64,000 nt of DNA from Diphasiastrum complanatum (lineage: Eukaryota > Streptophyta > Lycopodiopsida > Lycopodiales > Lycopodiaceae): positions 45,368,338 to 45,432,337 of the forward strand of contig CM055093.1 in the NCBI GenBank assembly GCA_029204225.1, in the 5' to 3' direction. The notes beneath the pieces are model-generated. The model was given only the letters and a program-made list of their open reading frames with translations, was not told the DNA's origin and did not search any database. Shown one piece after another: positions 46,090 to 59,251 of the stretch (the stretch's first letter is position 1; each line of letters starts with the position of its first letter). The translations under genes were made by a program, and so were the position numbers.

Positions 46090-47427
46090 ATGGCATCAAC
46101 GGGTGGTTTCTTGCTTGAAGCTAGTAAAAGGCTTTCATCCACTAATTATGCCATTTGGAAAGTTCGAATGGAGTCATTATCAGTACTTCATGATTTGTAC
46201 ATTGCTTGAAGATGAATGTAAGTAATGACTTATTGAAAGAAATCTCATCTTGTAACTCATCCAAAGAGGCATAAGATTCACTAAAATATATTTATGAATC
46301 CAAAAATATTTCAAGAATACTCATGCTAAGAAATTAAATACTTCAAAGCATGAAAGGAAGTAATGACAGTGCCCAAGATTATGTTCTTAAGATCAAATCT
46401 TTAAATATTGAGTTATCTTCCATAACTGACAAGATTCAAAACAATGAATTAGTTCAAATCATCTTGAATGGATTAGGAAATGAGTATTCTAATCTAGTTC
46501 CAAATTTTGTTATTCAAGATCTACTTCCTACTATAGAAAAGCTTCATAGTGTGCTAGTTTCCGAGGAAAGTAGGATGCTTCAAATCAAGAATAGGATTGG
46601 TTCCTTGTCTTTGATTGATGCTGATGAGAAGGCTAACTTTTCTTTGAAAGGCAAGAAGAAGAAGTTTCCATCCAAAAAGACCCAAGATGTGGAGGCCAAG
46701 AGCAAGGATGGAGCTTCAAGTTCCAAAGGCAAGAGTAAGAAGGACAAGAAGAAGCTAAAGTGTTTTTTATGTGGCAAGAAAGAACACTTTGCATTCGAGT
46801 GCTACAAGAAGAAGAATGCTCAAGAGAAGGACAACCATGGCAATCTTGTGCTTGAGAAGGAGGATGAACGCAATTTATCTTTGATGGCTTCATTAACACA
46901 AACATTCATTCATAACACTTGGTGGAATGATAGTGGGGCTAGCTCCCATATGACACACCAAAAAGACTGCTTTTCTACTTTGCTTTCCTACAATAATTCT
47001 AATAAGTTTATCTTCACTGCAAGTGATCAAGAATGTGAGATTGTAGGAATTGGATCCATTCCTCTGTGTCTTGGATCACCTAAGAAAGTAGATCTAGACA
47101 ATGTTCTTTATGTACCTTCTATTACAAAGAACTTGTTAAGTGTTGGTCAACTTATGGATAGTGGATTAGATGTACATTTCAAGCATGGAGCATGTTCCAT
47201 CTTAAAGAATGATAAATGTATTGCTAAGCAAGGAAGGTTATTTAAGTTGGATTCTAATGTGATGGTTGGAAGTGTAAACATGGCAAGGGAGGAGCTCTCT
47301 CAAGTGGAGTTATGGCACAAGAGGTTAGGCCATCCTAACTTCAAAGGTATGGAGACCATGGTGAACAAGGAGCTAGCAATTGGACTTCTCAAAGCCATAT
47401 CCAAGTGTGGCAAGATTTGTGAAGCTT
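46090..47427 (+). pseudogene. C1 gag-protease-preintegrase, U3
   Basis: The longest uninterrupted C1 gag frame (46350-47528). Zinc knuckle is CFLCGKKEHFAFEC: metal ligands are kept but the Gly before His is Glu. Protease reads WWNDSGASSHM: the DSG triad is kept, with Ile to Asn before it. The N-terminal ~39 codons from ATG 46090 are still separated by a TGA. Confidence 0.85.
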
Positions 47428-47429
47428 GT

Positions 47430-48511
47430 TGTTGGCTGATTCTGATGAATCCCCAAGATACTCGGATAGAGCAACTCAAGAGCACCTCTCACCTTAGACC
47501 GAGGAGATCTCCGAGAAGACGAGACTAACAAAGAATGAGAGCTGAGTATGAGAGCCGAGAAATGCTAGTTAGGAATGACAAGCAAGAACTGTGTAAGCCT
47601 CATGGTGAATCCCAGAAGATGGAATGACCATGTAGGAACTAGTATTTCTAGGCAAATGCAATAAATGCAAGTAGACCCCTCGTAAAGAAAGTAGAGTGAG
47701 CCACCTTTTGATGGTGACCTCTAGTGGAGAGCATTATTCCACTTGTAATTTGTAAAATCTGGAAATTCCACTAGGATGTCACCTAAGGAGCTCTCTTGCT
47801 TAACTCCATGCTAAAATAAAAAGAGCCTCCACGAGTTAGATGCATCCATTGAGCTCCTTGATCATGATGGTTTTCTTGAGTGATGCCCCTATGATCATGC
47901 CCCTCCATTCGTGTGTGGTTGTGGATTGTAGAGTGGATTAGATTTGCTACTTTTCTAGAGTGGATTAGCTTACTTTTCTTGTTTGCGGATTAATGTAGGA
48001 ACTAGCATTCAAGTAAACTAAATAGGCTAGAAGTGTGGTTTAGATCTTGCATTCTAGTTCTTGATGTTCTTGGGATGTCCAAGAATCAAAAGACTGGTTG
48101 GTTTCTTGATTCTTGGACCTCTAAACTACTATTTAGTTTGGTTTCTTGTTTCTTGACTATGATTTTCAATCATATTTAGAGTAGTTTCTGGTTTTGCAAC
48201 TTCCTTAAACTCGGTTACAGCCTTAGGATCTTGAAATCTGAGCAATTGTGCTGCATTGCAAATCTGACTTTGTTCACCATGGCTTGCCTCGTAACGGAGT
48301 TAGTTGTTCCATTGGCAAGTGCTCATTCATAAACAGCAAAGTGTTCGAAGCCTTGAAGTCATCTTCTGACAGGCATGGTGAATATACTCCAACGAATATC
48401 TGCAAAACTGGCCATCGTGATCCCATGTTCAAAATAAAATTGTAGGAAAGGCCAGTTTACGTTCTTCTCAGGCTCAGAGGTTAGGCTGCTTGGCAGAGCA
48501 TCGAGTCAGCA
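47430..48511 (+). mobile_element. Solo LTR in C1 integrase (U3, shortened)
   Basis: The left end and CTTGT (47425-47429) are as in U1/U2. About 48 bases are lost near 47800, and the last ~25 bases are replaced by TCGAGTCAG before CACTTGTGG, so the CAACA end is gone. The second CTTGT is at 48512-48516. Confidence 0.8.
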
Positions 48512-50726
48512 CTTGTGGACTCTCCAGGTCTCATAAGCAACCTTTCAAGAGATCTTTGACAAGATCTAATTCTCTTCTTGATGTTATTCACTCGGATGTT
48601 CACTCTTTTTCACATGAATCTTGTAGTGGAGCTCTTTTGTATGTCACTTTTATTGATGATAAATCAAGATACTCTTGGATTTACCTCTCGTCTAAGAAAG
48701 GTGAAGTGATAATGGAGGTTAGTACATCTCCAATAGCATGAAAGAGTTTTGTCAAACTAATGGCATTAGAAGAGAATTTACTTGCACATACACTCCACAA
48801 CAAAATGGAGTGGTCGAGAGAAAATAGAACACTATGTGAGTGTGCTAAAGCATTGAGATTAGATGCATCTCTTCCTATTACATTTTTGGGAGAAGCTATT
48901 TTATGTGCAAACTTTATATGTAATAGAATGACTAATAGTGTCATTGAAGGACTCACACCTTATAAAGCATTGTATGGCAAAAAGCCAAATCTTAGTGATT
49001 TGAAAAATTTTGGATGTACTTGTTATGTACACATTCCTTTAGAAGGAAAAAGGAAGATGCTACTTCATTTAAAGGCATATTTGTTGGTTATAGTGAAAAT
49101 AGTAAAGCTTGTAGGATATTTGATCCTGTTACCAAGAAAGTTGTTGTAAGTACAGATGTATTTTTTGATGAATCTCTCAATGATAAAGAGAACGTGCTTT
49201 CCAACAATAATCATCTTATCAATGAAGAAGCCATTAAGTCTCAAAGTTGGAAGAATGTTATGCAAGTAGAGTTTGATGCTTTGTTAGAAAATCAAACTTG
49301 GGATCTTGTTGATCTACCTTATGGAAAGAAGCCTCTTACTTTTAAGTGGATATATAGATTGAAATATAATCAAGATGGTTCCATTCATAAGTATAAAGCT
49401 AGACTTGTAGCAAAAGGATTCTTGCAAGTCAAAGACATAGATTATGATGAAAGTTTAGCTCTTGTTGCAAAGCTTGTAACCATTAGATTGATTATATGTC
49501 TTGCTACTTCTTTCAAATGGAAGCTCTTTCAACTTGATGTGACAAATGCTTTCTTGAATGGATTCTTGGAAGAAGAAATATACATGTGCCAACTCGAGGG
49601 CTTCATAAAAGATGGAGAAGAAGAAAGAGTGTGTTTTTTCAAGAAGAGTCTTTATGGACTCAAGCAAGCCCCTAGAGCTTGGTACTCTAGGTTGCATTCT
49701 TATCTTATTTCCATTGGTTTCGTTGTAAGTTCTTATGAACCATCATTGTACTACAAATTTAATGATGGAAAGATCATCCTTTTGGTTTTATATGTTGATG
49801 ACATAATTCTCACATGAAATGATCATGATGGCATTAGAGATGTAAAAATTTCCTTGTCTAGTGAGTTTAAGATGGTAGATCTAGGACTTCTAAAGGTCAC
49901 ACTTGGAATAGAAGTCACTAGATGTGATCATTTTACTTTCATATGTCAAGCATGCTAGATCCATCTTAGAGATCTTTGGCATGAAGGATTGTAAAGGGGT
50001 TGAAACTCCCATGGAGCTAAATGTGAAAGTTTTAAGGAAAGTGATGAAGCATCCTTTGAGGACATCACTACCTATAGCAAACTTATTGGCTCCTTGATCT
50101 ATTTGACAATCGCTAGACCAGATCTTAGCTTTTGTGTTGGAAAATTGAGTCAATACATGCAAAGTCCACTAATATGTCATTGGAAGAGTGTTAAGGTACA
50201 TCTCGGCTACTAGAAACTTTGGCATAGTGTATCAAGGGACTAATATTTGTTTGAGAGCATACTCGGACTCAGATTTTTAAGGTGACAAAGTGGATAGAAG
50301 ATCCACAAGTGCCTTTGCTACATTCCTATGTGGGGGAGTCATACCTTGGCTTTCCAAAAAGCAAGATACCATTTCTCTTTCATCAACCGAATCCGAGTAC
50401 AAAGCTATGACAACAACAACAAAGGAGATCCTATGGCTAAGAAGACTTTTGGAAGAGCTTCAAGTGATGAAGGCTGAAGATATTCCATGCATTTATTGTG
50501 ACAATCAAGTAGCCCAACAACCTGCCAACAATCCGATCTTCCATGCTTATACCAAAATTTCACACCATTTTGTGAGACAGAAAGTGAAAGCAAAGGAGAT
50601 CAAGCTTATTCATGTTTCATCTGTATTGCTGATATACGTACTAAGCCATTGGCAAAGGATCCATTTGTGAAGTTAAGACTAGCACTTGGAGTTGTAAATA
50701 GATGTATGTTAGATTTACCAAGCTAG
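48512..50726 (+). pseudogene. C1 integrase, RT and RNase H, U3
   Basis: The integrase keeps HSDVHSFSHESCSGALLYVT and FIDDKSRYSWIYL, then the shared internal deletion. One continuous frame of 267 codons (49014-49817) spans the integrase tail (GIFVGYSENSKACR) and most of RT, including KARLVAKGF, VTNAFLNGF, LYGLKQAPRAWY and YVDDIIL. TGA follows IILT. RNase H follows from 50290 in broken frames, ending ADIRTKPLAKDPF. Confidence 0.85.
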
Positions 50727-52492
50727 ATTTTGAGGAGTGTGAAAATGTCAAAATCATGCTTGATCTAGGCCAAATTCATATACATATCATGACTACACAT
50801 CTGTGGAGCCTATTACCATGTGTGAATTAAATGCATTTATCATTTAGATCAATCATCTAGTATGTACATATCATTTGATTAGAGATCTATTGGCTAAAAT
50901 GGCCAAAATTTCTAGCTATATGCCACATGACACCTTTCTATTGGTAGAATGTACTACATCTTGAGACTATGATTGATCTCCCACTTGTAGAGGTCTGCTC
51001 AAATGTGTGGAAAGATAAGTAGAAGTTGAGTTAAGACTTGTAGAAGATTTTTGTTTAAGCGCCTTACCGTGATTTTGAATTTTTTTTTTTTTTTTTGGGT
51101 CTGAAACACAATTTTTGGCCTTTTGATGAAGCGAAACGGCCAAAAATCGCGATTTCGTGCCAAAAAAAATGAAAAACTGGCTTCCGGGATATATTTATGT
51201 TTGCAAACTAATAAAAACAAATTGACTTATAAACACCTTTTTTGAGGTTCTGAGGTCAAACAGACTAGATCCATGGCGAAACAAAAATGTATCCCCCGGA
51301 CCAATTTTGAAAAAAATAATATCCATCTGAAAAAAATAAATTATTTGGTATGTGAAAGGCTACTGAAAGTGAGGTAGTCTTAGTTTGAATGTGAAGGGGA
51401 ACACAAAAGTGGGTTGATTAAAATTCATAAGCAATTTTCAAATTTGAAATGTACTTGGCCATTAAATGAGGCCTGCAAGTCTATGTCCCACCTAGAGCCC
51501 TAGTTGTTGTCCTATTGAACCAAGACAATGAATATGCTAGTCTTGCCTTACAAAGTACCTACAAAAGTCTATGGATGATGGGACCTATATTTAGCCCTTA
51601 ACTCTTGCTCACCCTATGTGGTAACCCAAGGTAAAAGTGCCACGTAGGATTGATTAACACTAAACTAATTATGTTTAACAAACTTGTTTAGGCAAGGAAG
51701 ATGCCCTTTTTGAGTCCAAAAAGGGCCCTAATGTACTGCTCTCGAGTTGTTTTCATTTTTACCTGCTGCTATATTACAAGTTTGTCTATACCATAGTCGA
51801 AGTCGTCGGCAGATTCAGTTTTTGGTCTAGTAGGATGGTCATCCTGTTGAGGAGGCCACATGGGAGCCTATTGATGTCTTTTATCATACACCATCACTTG
51901 CGGATTAGGCTCATGCTCATGCTCTTGCTGCACTTGTTGATTCCTCTACATCAGATGTTGTTTTAGTTGTTGTTTCACCAAGGCTTGTTGTTGTATGATC
52001 CACTTTCTTTTCATTAATTGGGTCTTATTTTTGTGTCGGGGAGAGTTATGGACTTGGCTCATTACATTCGCCACGTCCATTTACATTTACTTTACTTTAT
52101 GCATAAGCAGGCCTTGGGCCCTTTTTTATTATCTTTGAGAACCGTGGTGAACCGTTCACGGTTTTCAGATTATATGACGCAGATGCTTTAAATAGTTTCA
52201 AGTAATTTCCAAAAAAATCTCATCTACTTCTATCTTGTAATTTCTTATAGCTCCTTATGTTTGACAAAAATAGAATCAAAGATGATACACAACAAAAGTC
52301 GTTTCAAGACAGTTGAGTCGTATGTGATCTTGCAAAAATCTTAAAATGACATTGTAACTTTCCTGCTCTTAGATATTGAAAAAGATGAATTAAGGCTAGC
52401 TGTGAGCCAAAGGTAGAAAAGCTGCAGACAAGTGGAAACTAGCACGTAAACGACTGGCGCTTGTATAAAAAAATTTCTACTTTCTTTTGAAC

Positions 52493-53250
52493 TCATATCT
52501 TGATAGCTTGCTTTGCAAGATAATCCGCACGAGAGTTTTGGGATCTCATAATTGTATGCACCGTACAGGATAAAAATTGACGCATTTCATTCTGCACTTG
52601 GTGATACAAAGGTATAAGATGTGCCAAGTTCACGTTCCAGCGTCGGTTAACCTGCCATTCAGCAAATCACAGTAAGGACGAATATTAATGTCATAGCTTG
52701 CGCAGAACCAGTTGGGCATTTATATGTGATCTCAACACCGTGGAAGTTTTTGATTTAGCACACGGAGAAAGTTCCATTACTGTAACAGAAACTTTATATG
52801 CGGCGGAGCAGGATACGATGATGTGAAAGATAGTGGATGCGTGAACAGCAAAAAACCTTCGTTGACGCATGATATCCCTGTTGAACCTAAACATGTAAAC
52901 TTTATGAATGAATCCAGAAACTGATCGTTAAACAAAAGTAAAGAGGTTTTGAGTGAGTAAATACTCCAATATTATACCTGGTTGCAGACGAGTTGAGAAT
53001 CTCCATAGCATCTGATGTGTTTCACCCCCGCACAGCGGGCATTGAAGAGTCCAGTGTAAAGCGCCATGTATTCTGCTTCATTAGTCGTCTGATAATCACT
53101 TATTTTTTTGTTCCCGCAACGTACTTCCATTCCAGACTCAGATTGAAGACTCCAGCCAATACCACAGGGACTTGAATTTCCGCTTGAAGCTCCATCAAAG
53201 TAGAGTATCCAGGGTTGATCTCTTGTTCCAGGATGCAGTGAATATTCCAT
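52493..53250 (-). CDS. Two-exon RNase H domain protein, U3
   Basis: Exon A is 52978-53250, exon B is 52493-52651. Exon A encodes the same 91 residues as U1 and U2, and the splice sites are unchanged. This contrasts with the private breaks seen in the neighbouring retroelements. It may reflect either recent duplication or constraint. Confidence 0.75.
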
Positions 53251-53519
53251 TGCTGTAGCTAGAGTACTTCGATCGCTTGCTGCACCACAACGAAAACTAT
53301 TGAGCTTCAGAACATATATTACTCGTGAATATATATCATATACATCGCTGACGGGCGCCGACGGCCTTCAGGCTTCCGCCCACACCAAAAACCTTAAAAT
53401 GATAAACTTTTTTTTGGCCCTTATTACTTACAAATAGGATACATAGTATTCATAAAAAGGATAGATACGCTTGTGTTTTGTTTTATATTGTAAAATAATT
53501 TATTAGTTATAAATAGGTT

Positions 53520-54445
53520 TTTACACAACTTCCCTCCTTGCCATTACCTTCAATGACTTGAAGTTGAGGTGTCTCATCCTCTTGTGCCATACCTCTTGCA
53601 TTGACAATTGTGCTCCTTTGCCATACATTTAACTTGGTTAGCAACAACACAAGCATCAAGTTTGAACAATTTACCTTGCCTCTTCCCTTTTGCAATCATT
53701 TCATCCTCCTTGATCAAACAAGCATCATGGCAACAAACTCCACCTTGAATCCCTTGTCAAGAATTTGACTAACACTAAGAAGGTTCTTAGTAATAGATGG
53801 AATGAACAAAACATCCTTCAAATGAACATTTCTATTTGGAGAGAGAGACATGAGAATTGTGCCAATCCTTTTGATTGCACACTCACCATCATTGGCTGTG
53901 TAGATCACTCTCTTGTCAACTTCATATGCCAACAAAGATGTAAAATACTCTTCGTGAAAGGTCATGTGTGAGCTTGTCACTATCAATCCACCAAGAATCA
54001 ATATCCTAATCATTAGCAACCAAACATGAAGACATCACAAAAGCATCATCATTTGAGTTTTGATCACCAACACCATCTTCATCAAGAGTTAGACTTTCTT
54101 GCTTATCACCTTGATCTCTCCCTTTCTTGAAGCACTCACTAGCAAAATGTCCTTTGACTCCACAATAGAAACATTTTAGCTTAGATCTATCTTTCTTCTT
54201 GCCAACAACAGTAGAAGCCTCACCTTGATCTTTCCCTTTAGACCACTTGTCTTGACCTTTGTCCTTGAACTTGCAAGCCCTTTGAGAACATAGCCTCCTC
54301 GTCTCCAACTTGAGAACTGGAAGTAGATCCTCCTCTTGATAGAACCCTAAACTCCTCATTCACTAAGATATCTTGCAAATCCACTATACTTGGCAACGTC
54401 TTTTGAATAGAAAAACTTTGAACAAGATTAGCATAATCATCCAAC
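53520..54445 (-). pseudogene. C2-family copia fragment A, U3
   Basis: Between about 53714 and 54019 it matches U1, not U2. From about 54290 rightward it departs from both. The knuckle CFYCGVKGHFASEC is intact in a 117-codon open frame (54006-54359). Confidence 0.8.
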
Positions 54446-55273
54446 ATTTCAATGCCTTAGAGATTACGCTAAAAACTTGATCGATGTCTTCATGCGTGTG
54501 TCTGACCATCAAAAACCCCATTTCAATAGTTTAAAATATGTGATGTCCCACCAACACAGAACAAAGACCAAAGATGAACCTATTTTTATTTTTCCTCCAA
54601 TAGTTGTCAACCTGAATACGTAAGATGAGAAGGAGATTGTTGTGTGCAAGTTGCACCTTTTGTAATGCTCGCATAATGGATGTGACAACCTGATTGTTGT
54701 CATGCAGATGCAAGGTGTCTATCCACACATCGCAGAGCAATTTGAATTTGTGAGCCAACACTCCACGAACATGCGTTTTCAAAAAATGGTTACCCTCCAA
54801 TCTTGGAGGAGTCTTATTAAAATGGGGTAATGTTGTTGTATTTTGATCCATGCCAATCAATAATAAGACACAATGATTGCTCTGCATGTGATCCTGATTC
54901 TTCTTTCTAGTATGTGTATACCTTTCTCGAGTCGAAAACACAAAACAAGTGGCGATTTCTCATTGCAATATGGCGATCTCACACCTTAATATCAGTACAA
55001 GTTTCGATCGCATTTTTTAGCTCATCACAAATCTTGCATTTGGACATTCTTTGTTTTGTTGGAGTCTTGACATGTCAGAACTCGTGTCTCCGCAACCGAT
55101 ACAATGTATTTCTAGAGATTGTAAACATGCTGGTTTCTTGAAGTCCTTTGTTGATGGAATTGAAGACATCACCTTTACACGTGCCAAGAGGGACATGATG
55201 TTCACAATGAGCCACTCCATCTTTTGATTTATGTTGAAGATGTGGCTGGGGCAGAGCATGCTTTTCCAAAATC
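54446..55273 (-). pseudogene. DUF7869-like gene, decayed but closer to family consensus, U3
   Basis: Contains LIGMDQ and HTHEDIDQVFS (near 54478-54510), the usual forms in the family, where U1/U2 read IGMYQ (U2) and HTHENIDEVFS. It has its own stop after VGHHIF (TAA near 54530). The N-terminal piece (55075-55281, ending RNTLYRLRRHEF) is one continuous frame, whereas U1 and U2 have a stop at the GLQ/KEL position. Confidence 0.65.
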
Positions 55274-56119
55274 TCACGCATAATAGCTAGTCCACATCTT
55301 GAATGTGTGTGATGTCCTCTGCGGCATCTTCATGCTTGTAGGGCCTTGCAGAGGATAGTAAGATTTGTAACATTTCGTGTCGGAACTGATGAATAGCATT
55401 TGTTGATACTTAGGACATTGGAACTGCAATTTAAAACATCGAGTGTATGTATTAGCCAATGTCAAAAAATACATAATTACACAAAATTAACATAATATCA
55501 TCAGGATACTGGAAGTTGAGAATTTACCTCACGTATATTAGCATTTGGAGTTTGCAGCATATACCAATCCAAGAATGATTTAACATTCCAAATGGAAAAC
55601 CATTCGCAGTTGAAAGCATCGTCTTGTTGCAAAGACTGAAAGATTAGAGCGAAAAATTGTTAAATTATAATTCAATATAATTTTAAGCTCTATGCTATCA
55701 TGTAAATAAAAAACGTGAAAAAATCCTTTTACCTTTGCATCAACAATCTCCATGTTGGTATTTACAATCAGCCCATCTGGCCTGGGCAATAGCTCCACCA
55801 TCCTCTTGTACATAGAGTTAACAATGGAATGGGTGGCATTCAAGAAATTCATTTTCATGCACACAGGTGTGCAGCTTCTAGTAGAAACCACTTTTGAAGA
55901 TATTGCGTGCACGCTCCAATGTTTGCTGCCACAACCAATGAATGACTAGAATCTATAAGAGTTTCTAAAAAACAAATCTCACAAAAAGAAATGATCTTAC
56001 TTTGCACAGTATGGATTGATGAATATTGATGCTTCCTTGCTTGTGTGCCTGAAGAGCCTTCTGGCTTTCCTCTCTTTATGCAACAGATGCCCAAAAAATG
56101 GAGATACAACACAAATATC
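55274..56119 (-). CDS. Ulp1-like C48 peptidase gene, U3 (full exon 1)
   Basis: Exons 56001-56119, 55733-55925, 55528-55635, 55274-55423. Exon 1 is 119 nt (39 codons plus 2) and completes a codon with the first base of exon 2, so all four exons stay in phase. Exon 1 begins DICVVSPFFGHLLHKE after an ATCATCTAG acceptor. Exon 3 reads NCEW where U1 and U2 have NCGW, altering the residue after the nucleophile Cys. The possible upstream acidic exon (56221-56450) is cut by the end of the tandem unit, so the 5' part of the gene is missing. Confidence 0.65.
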
Positions 56120-56450
56120 CTAGATGATTGTATATGTGAATTTATTGACATAATATACACACCCGGCTTCAACAACTATATCTGAGAATGGGAGGTCTTT
56201 TCCTTTAGTTCTTTACAATGCTAGTCTTTGATATGCATTTTAAAATTAATATCATCTATACAAAACAAAAACTCTCCTCCGAGATCATCTATTGTTTTGG
56301 CTATATACATATCAAAATCAATGTATCTTTCATAATCAAAGAATGTGTCCTTTGAATCATTAGGGAGTTTGATATGCAACTCTTTGTCAGTTGCATGAAT
56401 ATCAGATACAATCTTGTCCACCACTGTATTTAGATCTTTCGCATGTTGAG

Positions 56451-57901
56451 AAGGAGAACTTGTGTTTTAAAGAACAGGGGTTACAGGAGGGCTCTCAACC
56501 CAAGGAAATGCCAAGATAGTTGCCACATCTCTTTTAACCGGAGGAGCCAAGGGTGAAGAGCTGGAAGATCTAGGCTTGGGTTTTGACCACTTGGGCTGTG
56601 CTTGCTTTCTCTTTTTTCGGGGTGGGACATGCCCTCTTTGCAACTGAATTAGAGAGTACGTAAAGGTTTTTGACTCTAGTGCATGTAGTCAGAGGAGTAT
56701 CTTCCTCGAATATTGTACACTCCTGAGATGAGAAGGTAACAATGTCGCCCTCATCAGTTATCTTCGAGACTGATAACAGGTCCTTTGACAACTGAGAAAC
56801 ATGAATGACATTAGGAACACAAATGGACAAATCATTGTTGAAGCTGATCTTCACTATTCATTTGCCTTCCACGCGTATGGTGTTAGAATCTTCGTGGTAG
56901 ATAAATTGTTCTCTACTATAAGCAGTGTACTCCTCCGTAAACCATTTCTTGCAAGAGGTTATGTGCTGGGTAGCGCCGTTGTCTAGGTACCAGCTATCAC
57001 AATCTTCGTTGTTGCTGTTATAAGCCATTAACAAATGTGTGTCTTGCTCCTTGAATTCCGCCGCATTGGAGGAGTCTAGCTGCTATTGTTGTTGCTGCTT
57101 CTTTGCCTTATTGTAGATCTTGATGCGACACTCCTTGATGTCATGATTAGCTCTTTTGCAATATCTGCAAAAGAGCTTCTTTCACGATCCACCATGCTGA
57201 GTCTGAGCGTGAGGATTCTGCAATTGCTGCTGCACTTGATTCTTGCCCTTGGAATGATCTTTCTTCTTGGTGTATAGAGCCATGGATTTGTCTTTGATGG
57301 ACAGGCTGCTAGTCTTTCTCCACAACCTTTCTTGAAGAAGATGACTAATCACCTTTTGAAGGGTGAGGTCCGGTTGTGTGGAGATCATCACCACAAAGTG
57401 CTCATAGGAATTTGGAAGAGAAGAAAGCAAGGTCATAACGGCATCATCATCTTGAATAGAACATCCTACAGTTGATAACTGATCTAACAGAGACTTGAAG
57501 CTGTTGATGTGAGAAGTGATGGCAATAGAATCAGACATACTAAGAGTAAAGAACTTCTTTCTAAGATGTAATCTTGTGGTTACATCGTGAGTCTCATATA
57601 GACTTGATAACAAGTCCAGTGCTTCCTTAGAGGTTTTGCACATGGTAATGTGAGATATTTGGGAGTCGGCCAGATTGAGTGTGATACATGCTAAGGCCTT
57701 CTGATCTTTGATCCTCCAGACCTTTGCTTGATCACCATCTTCTAATTTCAGATCTGCACCTTCTACTACATCCCAAAGATCTCTATCTATCAACATCATT
57801 CTAAGTCTCAACTTCCAAATGTAGAAGTTAGAACCATTGAACTTGTCAATGACTCTAGCTTCACTGAGTGTTAAGCATGAAGAGCTACCTATATGAGACA
57901 T
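56451..57901 (-). pseudogene. Copia gag-protease fragment to the right of U3
   Basis: The ATG at 57899-57901 begins gag: IDKFNGSNFYIWKLRLRMML, DVVEGADLKLEDG, then UBN2 (LLSSLYETHDVTTRLHLRKK, LLSSLPNSYEHFV). A frame break near 57180 precedes the CCHC knuckle CRYCKRANHDIKEC (~57130-57175). Protease reads WYLDNGATQHI (~56980), with DNG instead of DSG. It is cut at 56451 by the edge of the tandem unit. This family differs from C1 and C2. Confidence 0.8.
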
Positions 57902-57953
57902 GATGACAGTATACAAATAGAACAAACTTAATCTCTCGGTTTATTTGGACTAC

Positions 57954-57965
57954 GCTCTGATACCA
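57954..57965 (-). other. Copia primer-binding site (minus strand)
   Basis: Reads TGGTATCAGAGC on the minus strand, about 50 bases upstream of the gag ATG, so leader, gag and PBS are in the right order. Confidence 0.8.
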
Positions 57966-59251
57966 ATCTAATAAGGGCAAGGTAGAAGGAAGAATAAGAA
58001 TAGATAAGAGAATAGAAATATTGCGGAACAGCTCTCCCGTTCTAGTCGGCTGCTAGGTGCAAAAACAATCTAATAGACAACTTATGCTAAAGATAATCAC
58101 AACTTTATGTGTTTTGATTTCCCAATAGGATCTTAAAAATAAAAATAAACTCTAAAATAAGAGTATAGTCCACCAAAGAGATTAGAGATGGTTTATGTGT
58201 GGTACTACTGAAATCAGATTCAATGTGAAGTATACTTCTGAAATAAATGGAAGAGCAGTATGATATCGTGATTTCCTCGGGCGTCAAAGACAATTATCGT
58301 CTGATCAGAAACCAAAGAGTTGTAGATGTCCATGTTCTGATCAGAGTGAGTATACAAGCGCGATCAAACAACAATGAAAGTGCATTCAATCACATCAAGC
58401 ATTCATCTACATTGTACACAGATAAAAACGTGTTGCTGCTATATTACACTTAAGCACAATACAAATAGCACTTACCACCAAAAACTGATGGTGTAACTGG
58501 GAGGCTCAAATAATGCATCTCATTTGTGCTTGGATGATCTATTTATAGATTTCATCCATGTATTAATTACATTGAATGTTTTTCACCTAATTGAGAAAGT
58601 CGTTATACTTGGAACTATATGGCTTCTGTGACAACTATACATAGTGTATACGGTCAACAAATCAGGATCGTTGACGCATCATTCAGGAAAATGTGAAGAA
58701 GTTGAAGGTACCTTTAAAACAACTTGAAGGTGCCCTTAAAAAGTTGGCGAAGGTGCCTTTACCAGTTTAACTCTTAAAAATGGAGGACCTCTTGGAATTT
58801 AACCTTTCTCGCATTTTTCGAAAAAAATGCAAAAGAGAACTGAAGGTGCTGAAAAATAGTTAAATTTTTGAATTGTGAACAAGTTAACTTCAAAATAATT
58901 GAACGGAAGAAATCGAAGACAAGTTTCATAGTGAAGAGTGCAAAAAATGTGAATTGTGCGACACTTAGTGTATTTCTGCTGACTGATTGAAAAATGATGT
59001 AAATATGCAGACTTGTTCTAAATGTAAGTCTGCAGACTTGTTCTAAATGTAAGTTTGTGGAAGTCCTTGAAGATGGCCAAGTCTTCAATGACTTCAAGTT
59101 ATTAAACTTAAAATCTGAACTTAAATTTATAATGGGATTGGTTACCCTTTGTTGGCGATCAGCCGAAAGTCTATTGTAGACATTTTTCAAGTAATTGGCT
59201 ATCTAAGTTATGATTCACCAAGGAGACAACTGTGGGCTTAATTTCCAACAA
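57966..59251 (-). mobile_element. Probable LTR of the minus-strand copia
   Basis: On the minus strand the segment could start at TGTTGGAAATTAAGCCC (59251 leftward), a usual copia LTR start, and end just before the PBS. The PBS-proximal end lacks a clear CA, so the boundaries are uncertain. It includes a 25-bp tandem pair at 59006-59055 and GAAGGTGCC-type repeats at 58700-58765. Confidence 0.35.
59006..59055. repeat. 25-bp direct tandem duplication
   Basis: TGCAGACTTGTTCTAAATGT-AAGTC is repeated once, with one difference in the last position. Confidence 0.9.

Larger units (their letters stand above)
45868..51053 (+). mobile_element. Ty1/copia element C1, U3 copy (PBS deleted)
   Basis: Only 28 bases of the 5' LTR remain before a 707-base deletion (equivalent to U2 25297-26003) that removed the rest of the LTR, the PBS and part of the leader. 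The gag and RT frames are nonetheless the longest of the three copies. The partial 3' LTR starts at 50738. Confidence 0.85.
43585..56450. repeat. Partial tandem unit U3
   Basis: This third copy matches the first ~13 kb of the unit and stops at GCATGTTGAG (56450), where U1 continues at 16030 and U2 at 36570. From about 54290 to 56450 it is visibly more diverged from U1/U2 than elsewhere. Beyond 56450 lies an unrelated minus-strand copia gag. U3 lacks the microsatellite block and C2. Confidence 0.9.
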
